A stretch of 32,638 bases of DNA from Nemertoderma westbladi (GCA_032718475.1 JAUCBJ010006184.1:1-32638), one strand, 5' to 3'; positions 23,301-31,651 are shown, numbered from the stretch's first letter. The notes: generated by a model from the sequence alone, not told the origin. Translations and numbers: made by a program.

Positions 23301-26300
23301 TAGATGTATGGGGCCTCCGTGCAGCAGGTGGGGTAGATGTATGGGGCCTCGTGCAGCAGGTAAGGTAGATGTATGGGGCCTCGTGCAGCAGGTGAGGTAG
23401 ATGTATGGGGCCTCGTGCAGCAGGTGAGGTAGATGTATGGGGCCTCGGTGCAGCAGGTGAGGTAGATGTATGGGGCGCCCGCGGAGGAGGTGTGGTAGAT
23501 GTATGAGGCCTCCGTGCATCAGGTGAGGTAGATGTATGGGGCCTCCGTGCAGCAGGTGATGTAGATGTATGGGGCCTCCGTGCAGCAGGTGAGGTAGATG
23601 TATGGGGCCTCGTGCAGCAGGTGAGGTAGATGTATGGGGCCTCCGTGCAGCAGGTGTGGTAGATGTATGGGGCGCCCGTGCAGCAGGTGAGGTAGATGTA
23701 TGGGGCCTCCGTGGAGGAGGTGAGGTAGATGTATGGGGCCCCCGTGCAGCAGGTGAGGTAGATGTATGGGGCCCCGTGGAGGAGGTGAGGTAGATGTATG
23801 GGGCCTCGTGCAGCAGGTGAGGTAGATGTATGGGGCCTCCGTGCAGCAGGTGTGGTAGATGTATGGGGCGCCCGTGCAGCAGGTGAGGTAGATGTATGGG
23901 GCCTCCGTGGAGGAGGTGAGGTAGATGTATGGGGCCTCCGTGGAGGAGGTGAGGTAGATGTATGGGGCCCCGTGGAGGAGGTGAGGTAGATGTATGGGGC
24001 CTCGTACAGCAGGTGAGGTAGTTGTATGGGGCCTCCGTGCAGCAGGTGTGGTAGATGTATGGGGCGCCCGTGCAGCAGGTGAGGTAGATGTATGGGGCGC
24101 CCGTGCAGCAGGTGAGGTAGATGTATGGGGCCTCCGTGGAGGAGGTGAGGTAGATGTATGGGGCCCCCGTGCAGCAGGTGAGGTAGATGTATGGGGCCCC
24201 GTGGAGGAGGTGAGGTAGATGTATGGGGCCTCGTGCAGCAGGTGAGGTAGATGTATGGGGCCTCCGCGCAGCAGGTGTGGTAGATGTATGGGGCGCCCGT
24301 GCAGCAGGTGAGGTAGATGTATGGGGCCTCCGTGGAGGAGGTGAGGTAGATGTATGGGGCCTCGTGCAGCAGGTGAGGTAGATGTATGGGGCCTCGTGCA
24401 GCAGGTGAGGTAGATGTATGGGGCCTCCGTGCAGCAGGTGTGGTAGATGTATGGGGCGCCCGTGCAGCAGGTGAGGTGGATGTATGGGGCCTCCGTGGAG
24501 GAGGTGAGGTAGATGTATGGGGCCTCGTGCAGCAGGTGAGGTAGATGTATGGGGCCTCCGTGCAGCAGGTGTGGTAGATGTATGGGGCGCCCGTGCAGCA
24601 GGTGAGGTAGATGTATGGGGCCTCCGTGGAGGAGGTGAGGTAGATGTATGGGGCCTCCGTGGAGGAGGTGAGGTAGATGTATGGGGCCCCGTGGAGGAGG
24701 TGAGGTAGATGTATGGGGCCTCGTGCAGCAGGTGAGGTAGATGTATGGAGCCTCCGTGCAGCAGGTGTGGTAGATGTATGGGGCGCCCGTGCAGCAGGTG
24801 AGGTAGATGTATGGGGCCTCCGTGGAGGAGGTGAGGTAGATGTATGGGGCCCCGTGGAGGAGGTGAGGTAGATGTATGGGGCCTCGTGCAGCAGGTGAGG
24901 TAGATGTATGGGGCCTCCGTGCAGCAGGTGTGGTAGATGTATGGGGCGCCCGTGCAGCAGGTGAGGTAGATGTATGGGGCCTCCGTGGAGGAGGTGAGGT
25001 AGATGTATGGGGCCCCCGTGCAGCAGGTGAGGTAGATGTATGGGGCCTCGGTGCAGCAGGTGAGGTAGATGTATGGGGCCTCCGTGCAGCAGGTGAGGTA
25101 GATGTAGGGGGCCTCCGTGCAGCAGGTGAGGTAGATGTATGGGGCCCCGTGGAGGAGGTGAGGTAGATGTATGGGGCCTCGTGCAGCAGGTGAGGTAGAT
25201 GTATGGGGCCTCCGTGCAGCAGGTGTGGTAGATGTATGGGGCGCCCGTGCAGCAGGTGAGGTAGATGTATGGGGCCCCGTGGAGGAGGTGAGGTAGATGT
25301 ATGGGGCCTCGTGCAGCAGGTGAGGTAGATGTATGGGGCCTCCGTGCAGCAGGTGTGGTAGATGTATGGGGCGCCCGTGCAGCAGGTGAGGTAGATGTAT
25401 GGGGCCTCCGTGGAGGAGGTGAGGTAGATGTATGGGGCCTCGTGCAGCAGGTGAGGTAGATGTATGGGGCCTCGGTGCAGCAGGTGAGGTAGATGTATGG
25501 GGCCTCCGTGCAGCAGGTGAGGTAGATGTAGGGGGCCTCCGTGCAGCAGGTGAGGTAGATGTATGGGGCCCCGTGGAGGAGGTGAGGTAGATGTATGGGG
25601 CTTCGTGCAGCAGGTGAGGTAGATGTATGGGGCCTCCGTGCAGCAGGTGTGGTAGATGTATGGGGCGCCCGTGCAGCAGGTGAGGTAGATGTATGCGGCC
25701 CCGTGGAGGAGGTGAGGTAGATGTATGGGGCCTCGTGCAGCAGGTGAGGTAGATGTATGGGGCCTCCGTGCAGCAGGTGTGGTAGATGTATGGGGCGCCC
25801 GTGCAGCAGGTGAGGTAGATGTATGGGGCCCCGTGGAGGAGGTGAGGTAGATGTATGGGGCCTCGTGCAGCAGGTGAGGTAGATGTATGGGGCCTCCGTG
25901 GAGGAGGTGAGGTAGATGTAGGGGGCCCCGTGGAGGAGGTGAGGTAGATGTATGGGGCGCCCGTGCAGCAGGTGAGGTAGATGTATGGGGCCCCGTGGAG
26001 GAGGTGAGGTAGATGTAGGGGGCCTCCGTGCAGCTGGTGAGGTAGATGTATGGGGCCTCCGTGCAGCAGGTGAGGTAGATGTAGGGGGCCTCCGTGCAGC
26101 AGGTGAGGTAGATGTATGGGGCCCCGTGGAGGAGGTGAGGTAGATGTATGGGGCCTCCGTGGAGGAGGTGAGGTAGATGTAGGGGGCCCCGTGGAGGAGG
26201 TGAGGTAGATGTATGGGGCGCCCGTGCAGCAGGTGAGGTAGATGTATGGGGCCCCGTGGAGGAGGTGAGGTAGATGTAGGGGGCCTCCGTGCAGCTGGTG

Positions 26301-29300
26301 AGGTAGATGTATGGGGCCTCCGTGCAGCAGGTGAGGTAGATGTAGGGGGCCTCCGTGCAGCAGGTGAGGTAGATGTATGGGGCCCCGTGGAGGAGGTGAG
26401 GTAGATGTATGGGGCCTCGTGCAGCAGGTGAGGTAGATGTATGGGGCCTCCGTGCAGCAGATGAGGTAGATGTATGGGGCCTCCGTGCAGCAGGTGAGGT
26501 AGATGTATGGGGCCTCCGTGCAGCAGGTGAGGTAGATGTATGGGGCCTCGTGCAGCAGGTGAGGTAGATGTAGGGGGCCCCGTGGAGGAGGTGAGGTAGA
26601 TGTATGGGGCCTCGTGCAGCAGGTGAGGTAGATGTATGGGCCTCCGTGCAGTAGGTGAGGTAGATGTATGGGGCTTCCGTGCAGCAGGTGAGGTAGATGT
26701 ATGGGGCCTCGTGCAGCAGGTGAGGTAGATGTATGGGGCCCCGTGGAGGAGGTAAGGTAGATGTATGGGGCCTCGGTGCAGCAGGTGAGGTAGATGTATG
26801 GGGCCTCCGTGCAGCAGGTGAGGTAGATGTATGGGGCCTCGTGCAGCAGGTGACGTAGATGTATGTTATGTGTGAATTGAACTTGAAAAAAGGGTTGAAC
26901 ATTTATCTGCTGAATATCTGAGAATCTATTACCCAGCGATACCTAGCTGCTAACACATACTGCGACTCCCTATTGTATATAATTTTTTACCAAACTTCTT
27001 ACATTATAATATGATCGCATCAATTTTCTTTCTTCTCGATGTCAATTAGAGATGCTACTTATCTATAATAATGGAATATCCGGTGCAGAAAATTTATAAT
27101 GATCGATTTTTTGATCGATTCTGCTCTAATTTGGCATTATGACTTAATATCAAAGTGTATTATGATCATCAATTATTCTTCGGTATTAATTTCTCTAATC
27201 TGTCTAATTTCCGATTTTTTCTTCATTGTGAATATTAACATTGGGGGGGGGGGGGGGGGGGGGGGTAGTATGCATTTGAGATATTTGTTAGTTGCTATCA
27301 TCCCTTTGTACGTTAGTAAGTTGTGAGTTACATCAGTAGTTAGTTTGTTTGCTTGTTAGTAATATTGGTTATCATTTCCTTACGCAAGCAATAGTAGCTA
27401 AAAAAAACGATATAACTCTCGAAAAAAAATGAGGCGGAGTACAACCCTGGTAACGTATTTTTTTGCCACCACTCACATATTAAACCCCCCAGCCACCCAT
27501 CACTCACATATTAAACCCCCCAAATACACATCACTCACACATTAAACCCCCCAAATACCCAGCACTCACACATTAAACCCCCCAAATACACATCACTCAC
27601 ACATTAAACCCCCCAAATACCCAGCACTCACACATTAAACCCCCCAAACACCCATCACTCACACATTAAACCCCCCAACCACCCATCACTCACACATTAA
27701 ACCCCCCAAACACCCATCACTCACACATTAAACCCCCCAGCCACCCATCACTCACACATTAAACCCCCCAAACACCCATCACTCACACATTAAACCCCCC
27801 AGCCACCCATCACTCACACATTAAACGATACCCAACCACCCATCACTCACACATTAAACCCCCCAACCACCCATTACTCACATATTAATCCCCCCTGCCA
27901 CCCATCACTCACACATTAAACCCCCCAAATACCCAGCACTCACACATTAAACCCCCCAAACACCCATCACTCACACATTAAACCCCCCAACCACCCATCA
28001 CTCACACATTAAACCCCCCAAATACCCAGCACTCACACATTAAACCCCCCAGCCACCCATCACTCACACATTAAACCCCCCAAATACCCAGCACTCACAC
28101 ATTAAACCCCCCAAACACCCATCACTCACACATTAAACCCCCCAACCACCCATCACTCACACATTAAACCCCCCAAATACCCATCACTCACATATTAATC
28201 CCCCCTGCCACCCATCACTCACACATTAAACCCCCCAAACACCCATCACTCACACATTAAACCCCCCAGCCACCCATCACTCACACATTAAACCCCCCAA
28301 ATACCCAGCACTCACACATTAAACCCCCCAAACACCCATCACTCACACATTAAACTCCCCAACCACCCATCACTCACACATTAAACCCCCCAAACACCCA
28401 TCACTCACACATTAAACCCCCCAACCACCCATCACTCACACATTAAACCCCCCAAACACCCAGCACTCACACATTAAACCCCCCAGCCACCCATCACTCA
28501 CACATTAAACCCCCCAAACACCCAGCACTCACCATTAAACCCCCCAAACACCCAGCACTCACACATTAAACCCCCCAAACACCCATCACTCACACATTAA
28601 ACCCCCCAGCCACCCATCACTCACATATTAATCCCCCCTGCCACCCATCACTCACACATTAAACCCCCCAAACACCCATCACTCACACATTAAACCCCCC
28701 AGCCACCCATCACTCACACATTAAACCCCCCAAATACCCAGCACTCACACATTAAACCCCCCAAACACCCATCACTCACACATTAAACCCCCCAACCACC
28801 CATCACTCACACATTAAACCCCCCAAACACCCATCACTCGCACATTAAACCCCCCAACCACCCATTACTCACACATTAATCCCCCCTGCCACCCATCACT
28901 CACACATTAAACCCCCCAAACACCCATCACTCACACATTAAACCCCCCAAATACCCAGCACTCACACATTAAACCCCCCAAACACCCATCACTCACACAT
29001 TAAACCCCCCAACCACCCATCACTCACACATTAATCCCCTTCAACCACCCATCCCTCACACATTAAACCCCCCAACCACTCACACATTAATCCCCCCCAA
29101 AACACCCATCACTCACACTTTTAACCCCCCAGCCACCCATCACTCACATATTAATCCCCCCTGCCACCCATCACTCACACATTAAACCCGTGCAGCAGGT
29201 GAGGTAGATGTATGGGGCCTCCGTGCAGCAGGTGAGGTAGATGTATGGGGCCTCGTGCAGCAGGTGAGGTAGATGTAGGGGGCCCCGTGGAGGAGGTGAG

Positions 29301-31161
29301 GTAGATGTATGGGGCCTCGTGCAGCAGGTGAGGTAGATGTATGGGCCTCCGTGCAGTAGGTGAGGTATATGTATGGGGCTTCCGTGCAGCAGGTGAGGTA
29401 GATGTATGGGGCCTCGTGCAGCAGGTGAGGTAGATGTATGGGGCCCCGTGGAGGAGGTGAGGTAGATGTATGGGGCCTCGGTGCAGCAGGTGAGGTAGAT
29501 GTATGGGGCCTCCGTGCAGCAGGTGAGGTAGATGTATGGGGCCTCGGTGCAGCAGGTGAGGTAGATGTATGGGGCCTCGTGCAGCAGGTGACGTAGATGT
29601 ATGTTATGTGTGAATTGAACTTGGAAAAAAAGGGTTGAACATTTATCTGCTGAATATCTGAGAATCTATTACCCAGCGATACCTAGCTGCTAACACATAC
29701 CCAGCACTCACATTAAACCCCCCAAACACCCAGCACTCACACATTAAACCCCCCAAACACCCATCACTCACACATTAAACCCCCCAGCCACCCATCACTC
29801 ACATATTAATCCCCCCTGCCACCCATCACTCACACATTAAACCCCCCAAACACCCATCACTCACACTTTAAACCCCCCAGCCACCCATCACTCACACATT
29901 AAACCCCCCAAATACCCAGCACTCACACATTAAACCCCCCAAACACCCATCACTCACACATTAAACCCCCCAACCACCCATCACTCACACATTAAACCCC
30001 CCAAACACCCATCACTCGCACATTAAACCCCCCAACCACCCATTACTCACATATTAATCCCCCCTGCCACCCATCACTCACACATTAAACCCCCCAAACA
30101 CCCATCACTCACACATTAAACCCCCCAAATACCCAGCACTCACACATTAAACCCCCCAAACACCCATCACTCACACATTAAACCCCCCAACCACCCATCA
30201 CTCACACATTAAACCCCTTCAACCACCCATCCCTCACACATTAAACCCCCCAACCACTCTCACATTAATCCCCCCCCAAAACACCCATCACTCACACTTT
30301 TAACCCCCCAGCCACCTATCACTCACATATTAATCCCCCCTGCCACCCATCACTCACACATTAAACCCCCCAAACACCCATCACTCACACATTAAACCCC
30401 CCTGCCACCCATCACTCACACATTAAACCCCCCAAACACCCATCACTCACACATTAAAACCCCAGTCACCCATCACTCACACATTAATCCCCCCCCCCCC
30501 TCCCCAAAAAAAAAACATCCATCACTCACACATTAAACCCCCAACCACCCATTACTCACATATTAATCCCCCCTGCCACCCATCACTCACACATTAAACC
30601 CCCCAAACACCCATCACTCACACATTAAACCCCCCAACCACCCATCACTCACACATTAAACCTCCCAAATACCAATCACTCACACATTAAATCCCCCAAA
30701 CACCCATTACTCACACATTAAACCACCCAAATACCCATCACTCACACATTAAACCCCCCAAACACCCATCACTCACATATTAAACCCCCCAAACACCCAT
30801 CACTCACACATTAAACCCCCCAGTCACCCATCACTCACACATTAATCCCCCCCCCCCCCCTTACCACCCATGACTCACATTAAAACCCATGATTGACACA
30901 TTTAACATCTGCCGCCTCTCACTCACAGTCACACATTAAACCACAACCACAACCCATGAACACATTTTATCTTTCACACACATAATATATCTTCACGGTA
31001 TTTATTTTAGTCTTAAAGATCCCTCCTGCACTAACACTTGAAAAAGAAACCCAGCTAAAGGAAGATGCAGAAAGGATGATTAAGAAAGTCACCAATGAAA
31101 TGATGGTAACCGGTTATATGGCACGAGTTGAACCAATAGGGCGCGATAGAGCTTACAGAAG
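11188..31161 (+). CDS. BAZ1A: BAZ1A/ACF1-like chromatin remodelling subunit, three internal exons, partial
   Basis: Three exons with compatible phases (0, then 1, then 2 at the last donor) give about 209 residues. The first matches the human BAZ1A segment from LVKKLSSTSVYDLTPGEK through LTLVSTRDFIED, read here as VLRKLSQAPVFDLTVQEK and LTHVAIRDTVED. The second is a basic coiled-coil and acidic linker. The third ends EPIGRDRAYRR, matching the human PLGRDRMYRRYW motif. These are the WHIM1 to WHIM2 region, which with the DDT domain contacts ISWI (SMARCA5/SNF2H) and linker DNA in the ACF and CHRAC complexes. The N-terminal WAC and DDT domains and the C-terminal PHD finger and bromodomain are not in the window. 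BAZ1B is the main alternative; the exon A and exon C matches favour BAZ1A. Confidence 0.85.
11461..11705 (+). mobile_element. tRNA-derived SINE
   Basis: The A box TTGGTGTAGTGG at 11468-11479 and B box GGGTTCAATCC at 11510-11520 are about 40 bases apart, as in a tRNA. A non-tRNA body follows (ATGAGTACTATAATTTC, GGGGAGTAAAG), then a tail AACTTTACTTTTAC. It begins about 85 bases downstream of BAZ1A exon A. The tail resembles that of the split SINE at 743-3045. Confidence 0.75.
11967..12051 (-). pseudogene. tRNA-Ser(AGA)-like sequence, probably degenerate or a SINE head
   Basis: The 85-base sequence has a perfect T arm (GTAGG-TTCGAAT-CCTAC) and an anticodon arm TTGGA-CTAGAAA-TCCAA with anticodon AGA. 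It also has a long variable arm typical of tRNA-Ser and an A box TGGTCGAGTCG. The acceptor stem has two mismatches and two wobble pairs, so function is doubtful. No CCA is encoded, as expected. The downstream minus-strand sequence contains a loosely repeated TATYCTTGTATTTG block, which may be a SINE body. Confidence 0.6.
12057..14640. other. Intron of BAZ1A-like gene, no exon seen
   Basis: The sequence is AT-rich. It includes a stretch at 12430-12480 ending ACAGACAGAGAGACGGACGG, of a kind often found near the ends of degenerate mobile elements, and a TTA microsatellite at 13540-13558. Copies of TAGGCCTA lie near 13476 and 13672. The open frame at 14061-14486 (minus) is low-complexity Phe/Leu/Ile-rich and I do not call it. 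Confidence 0.5.
14677..14815. repeat. Direct repeat pair, about 47-bp units
   Basis: Two copies of ATGGTCAGCYARCCCGCCGA followed by GAGMCTTGTAAGGGGATCAC and RGGCAGCC start near 14679 and 14765. They differ at only a few positions and are separated by an AT-rich spacer. The unit's origin is unknown. Confidence 0.8.
14955..15347. repeat. Minisatellite, about 24-28-bp units
   Basis: About 15 units of the form GTAAACCAATGGCCAGCGTT followed by GGATTGT or GGCATTGT. Unit length varies because of the GGCATTGTGT/GGATTGTGT and AAATGGCCAG variants. Each unit contains the palindrome TGGCCA. The minus-strand repeat frame (NAGHWFTQ repeats) is a by-product of the array. Confidence 0.93.
15528..15842 (+). 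pseudogene. Reverse transcriptase fragment (fingers/palm start)
   Basis: About 104 residues with the LDLSAAFDTV motif, which holds the first catalytic Asp, and the YGLPQG motif. A stop follows directly after PQG, at the deletion junction. The rest of the polymerase is absent, so this cannot be active. Confidence 0.85.
15530..16392 (+). mobile_element. L2/CR1-group non-LTR retroelement, 5'-truncated and internally deleted
   Basis: It carries part of a reverse transcriptase (QSAYRRYYGTETALLKV, VLLILLDLSAAFDTV, YGLPQG). It jumps directly to the characteristic C-terminal segment (REHITPVLKRLHWLPINRRI, MLSYKCWNGTAPGYL, SYGRRAFSVAAPRIWNSLP). The RT palm with the catalytic YADD motif is missing. 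The 3' end has a short hairpin region (AGCGCCTTGAAATAGTGCTT... GGCGCTTTATAAA) and a (TTA)n tail, as in L2-type elements. It is flanked by the direct repeat TTATAGGT at 15522-15529 and 16393-16400. Confidence 0.85.
15852..16199 (+). pseudogene. C-terminal fragment of L2/CR1-type ORF2
   Basis: The frame carries REHITPVLKRLHWLPINRRI, then YKLAMLSYKCWNGTAPGYL, GRRAFSVAAPRIWNSLPKDI and a stop at 16197-16199. This segment is typical of the end of the L2/CR1 polyprotein. It is in a different frame from the upstream RT fragment, consistent with an internal deletion. Confidence 0.85.
17341..17471. repeat. Short tandem repeat, about 27-bp units
   Basis: Four to five diverged units of AACACGGACTCTTAAAATAG form. 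It lies immediately 3' of the MOSPD2-like stop codon on that gene's strand. Confidence 0.75.
17492..18262 (-). CDS. Single-exon CRAL-TRIO protein, MOSPD2-like N-terminal half
   Basis: The 256-residue open frame starts at ATG 18262 (MALPELENMF). Residues about 25-90 match the CRAL-TRIO N-terminal helices of MOSPD2 (ADVESIKRKDYWVWRYI, FLWRKNFGV). Residues about 110-250 match the lipid-binding fold: EVDDAGNKILTIRNTLYHK, LTVLFDIDGAGINSFDFGLF, SFTIKCHKSLYPDQLAYILV, EMPDAFATTWELFKNLI and YVDKIQQW. MOSPD2 itself carries a C-terminal MSP domain and a membrane anchor that tether it to the ER; both are absent here. The frame ends cleanly after AANDN-type residues with no sign of decay. No intron interrupts a region that is multi-exon in typical MOSPD2 genes, so a retrocopy is likely. 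It sits antisense inside the first BAZ1A intron. A soluble CRAL-TRIO paralogue is the alternative. Confidence 0.78.
   Translation of the reverse strand: MALPELENMFPIIPFTNGHYQLIANVRRKFLEDSTEYIQNESFYSADVESIKRKDYWVWRYIRHNRKAVDVCSAAARNIQKNFLWRKNFGVKNAMNPSKVNELLSSNCFALGEVDDAGNKILTIRNTLYHKKQSEDAKHLLIFIIENEILNEIDDRSRLTVLFDIDGAGINSFDFGLFSFTIKCHKSLYPDQLAYILVSEMPDAFATTWELFKNLIVGKRCAQSIRFVAELELVKYVDKIQQWAAEKKIALSANDN
18263..18796. other. Region upstream of the MOSPD2-like gene
   Basis: It would hold the promoter and 5' UTR of the minus-strand CRAL-TRIO gene. No further exon or TATA box can be supported. Confidence 0.4.
18797..19010 (+). mobile_element. GC-rich tRNA-derived SINE
   Basis: A tRNA-like head starts GGCGGGGTAGCTCAGTTGG (A box at 18804-18815), with a B-box-like GGTTCAGCCCC at 18848-18858 and a 7-bp GGCGGGG/CCCCGCC pairing of its ends. 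The anticodon stem does not pair and the T arm is incomplete, so it is not a functional tRNA. A GC-rich body follows (CGCCTCCGGCCTCGGACGAC), sharply different from the AT-rich surroundings. CGGCTGATA occurs both before the head and in the body. Confidence 0.7.
19574..19925. repeat. Degenerate tandem units, about 140-170 bp, inside the hAT element
   Basis: GATCAGCATCC or AATCAGCATCC recurs near 19579, 19719 and 19889. Each is followed by similarly spaced words (CATAAAAT, TTTGTGGTTTT-like, CTACTTG, TTTTTCG). Units are diverged and vary in length. Confidence 0.6.
20178..20547. mobile_element. Short element with TGTA ends and CCGG duplication (Ginger-like?)
   Basis: It begins TGTAACAGGCTGAGATCAC, and the reverse complement of its end is TGTACAAGGCTGAGATAATC. 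It is flanked by CCGG at 20174-20177 and 20548-20551, placed exactly in the right inverted repeat of the enclosing hAT element. The interior has three copies of the 16-bp palindrome CTCAGCCTAGGCTGAG. A TGTN start with a 4-bp CC-rich target duplication is reminiscent of Ginger transposons, but there is no coding sequence to confirm the class. Confidence 0.6.
20212..20232. repeat. Poly-C tract
   Basis: A run of about 20 cytosines inside the nested element. Its length is likely unstable and error-prone in sequencing. Confidence 0.9.
20565..21072. other. Intron end upstream of BAZ1A exon B
   Basis: AT-rich sequence with a poly-C tract at 21011-21022 just upstream of the exon. No other feature is seen. 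Confidence 0.5.
21073..21358 (+). CDS. BAZ1A: BAZ1A-like exon B (coiled coil, acidic linker)
   Basis: The acceptor is cttttatag|ATTCGG and the proposed donor is GTAAAG|GTTGGT. It holds 95 codons plus one base, entering in phase 0 as exon A requires. It begins IRRLREVERDKNRRRQFELE and continues EAKRQKQEALLRNHIN, a charged helix like the one after WHIM1 in human BAZ1A. It then becomes Ala/Ser/Asp rich (SKFYGDIDVDSDAKES). The donor is weaker than consensus; it was chosen because its phase 1 fits the next exon. A transposon-like element starts about 45 bases downstream. Confidence 0.82.
21405..22182. mobile_element. Transposon-like element with inverted ends and 104-bp internal tandem units
   Basis: The left end reads TATGGTGGCCCTGAGCGGCC then AATTTTTGTAAT. 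The right end, inverted, reads TATGGCGGCCCTGAGCGGCC then AGTTTTGTAAT. Between them are about seven units of 104 bases. Each has a near-palindromic hairpin (CCCCGACTT...CTCGTTCGAAAGAGCTCG...AAGTCGGGG) and a spacer with TATAGAAACCWCTCCAGCCAA. The last two units carry a variant hairpin centred on GTCGTTCGAACGAG. No transposase frame is present and no target duplication could be fixed. Confidence 0.8.
22438..26864. repeat. Large minisatellite, 32/33-bp units, about 135 copies
   Basis: Consensus on the plus strand is GTGCAGCAGGTGAGGTAGAT followed by GTATGGGGCCTCC. Variants are GTGGAGGAGG for the first ten bases, GTGTGG for GTGAGG, and different C/T tails (CCTC, CCCC, CGCCC) that set the unit at 32 or 33 bases. 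From about 23600 to 25900 a six-unit higher-order block of 196 bases recurs. All frames lack stops over long distances because the unit has few stop-forming words, which explains open frames of up to 1127 codons on the minus strand. The array lies in the BAZ1A intron between exons B and C. Confidence 0.97.
26865..27468. other. Unique spacer between the two arrays, with poly-G tract
   Basis: AT-rich, with a run of about 22 G at 27244-27265. The first 98 bases (26865-26962) are repeated at 29603-29700, inside the next array. No coding sequence is supported. Confidence 0.7.
27469..30890. repeat. Minisatellite, 31-bp units, about 90 copies, interrupted
   Basis: Consensus is CACCCATCACTCACACATTA then AACCCCCCAAA. 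Variants include AATACCCAGCACTC, AGCCACCC and TATTAATCCCCCCTGCC. The plus strand is almost free of G. The array is interrupted by 29188-29700. Unusual variants (CCCCTTCAACCACCCATCCC, CACTTTTAACCCCCCAG) occur at both about 29030-29190 and about 30210-30370, showing that a block of about 1.18 kb was duplicated. Confidence 0.96.
29188..29700. repeat. Duplicated copy of the end of the first minisatellite plus its flank
   Basis: The sequence is nearly identical to 26482-26962: thirteen or so 32/33-bp units in matching variant order, then the same unique flank from GTTATGTGTGAATTGAACTT to GCTAACACATAC. Small differences exist, including one extra unit, AGGTATATG for AGGTAGATG, and a longer A-run. 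It sits inside the 31-bp array. Confidence 0.93.
31011..31161 (+). CDS. BAZ1A: BAZ1A-like exon C (WHIM2/WSD start)
   Basis: The acceptor is tttattttag|TCTTAA and the donor is AGAAG|GTTAGT. Two entering bases complete the phase-1 codon of exon B, and it leaves in phase 2. The product KIPPALTLEKETQLKEDAER, then VTGYMARVEPIGRDRAYRR, matches the human BAZ1A stretch that leads into PLGRDRMYRRYW. The Tyr-Trp completing the motif would be in the next exon, outside the window. The tandem arrays end only about 120 bases upstream of the acceptor. Confidence 0.87.
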
Positions 31162-31437
31162 GTTAGTTATATAGTGTATGGAGCGTCATATAGATCGTCA
31201 TGGTCTACAAAAGGCTAGTTATATATCAGCCAATAGGAATAGATAACAGTCGTCGTCGTGTCTAAGGCATCACGAATGAGTAGTTCCCTGGTTTACCTGT
31301 CATGCATGACACATCCTCTTCAATGCGCCATGTGTGCCGTGTGGCGGATGATTGGGAAGGGGCATCTTTTGAAGAACAGATATTATGTACCGATACTTAA
31401 CGCCAGTGCGTTGGCGTATGAGACAACATTCAATAAA

Positions 31438-31651
31438 AGTAATTATAATGGCCTCTTGTGTTTATCAGGAGACATCATGTCAGTAATGAGATTGTAATAA
31501 AAAAAACTTGAAAAGGCCATTAATGGGAAAGATGCGAAGTCAATATATTTACAAAGCGAAAATATATTGACTTCTCATCTTTCCAATTAATGGCCTTCAT
31601 TACTGACATGATGTCTCCTGATAAACACAAGAGGCCATTAAAATTACTTAC
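31438..31651. repeat. Foldback hairpin element downstream of exon C
   Basis: Arms of about 90 bases are inverted copies: GGCCTCTTGTGTTTATCAGG, AGACATCATGTCAGTAATGA, GGCCATTAAT and GAAGTCAATATATTT on the left recur inverted on the right. The loop is about ten bases. The left arm carries an extra A-rich insert of about 25 bases (31494-31518). It lies about 280 bases after BAZ1A exon C and has no coding content, consistent with a small MITE. Confidence 0.9.

Noticed and set aside
22533-23519. 328-codon minus-strand frame of the same type
   Set aside because: Same array by-product; the product changes frame between HLPHLLH and YIYLTCC forms with no domain or signal.
23519-26902. 1127-codon minus-strand open frame made of HLPHLLHGGPI / APYIYLTCCTE repeats
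   Set aside because: The 32/33-bp unit has no stop in several frames on either strand, and mixed unit lengths shift the frame repeatedly so no stable protein repeat results. The long frame is expected from a stop-free array.
22438-30890. CRISPR-like regular repeats
   Set aside because: Repeats are head-to-tail with no unique spacers and the locus is clearly eukaryotic, so they are minisatellites.
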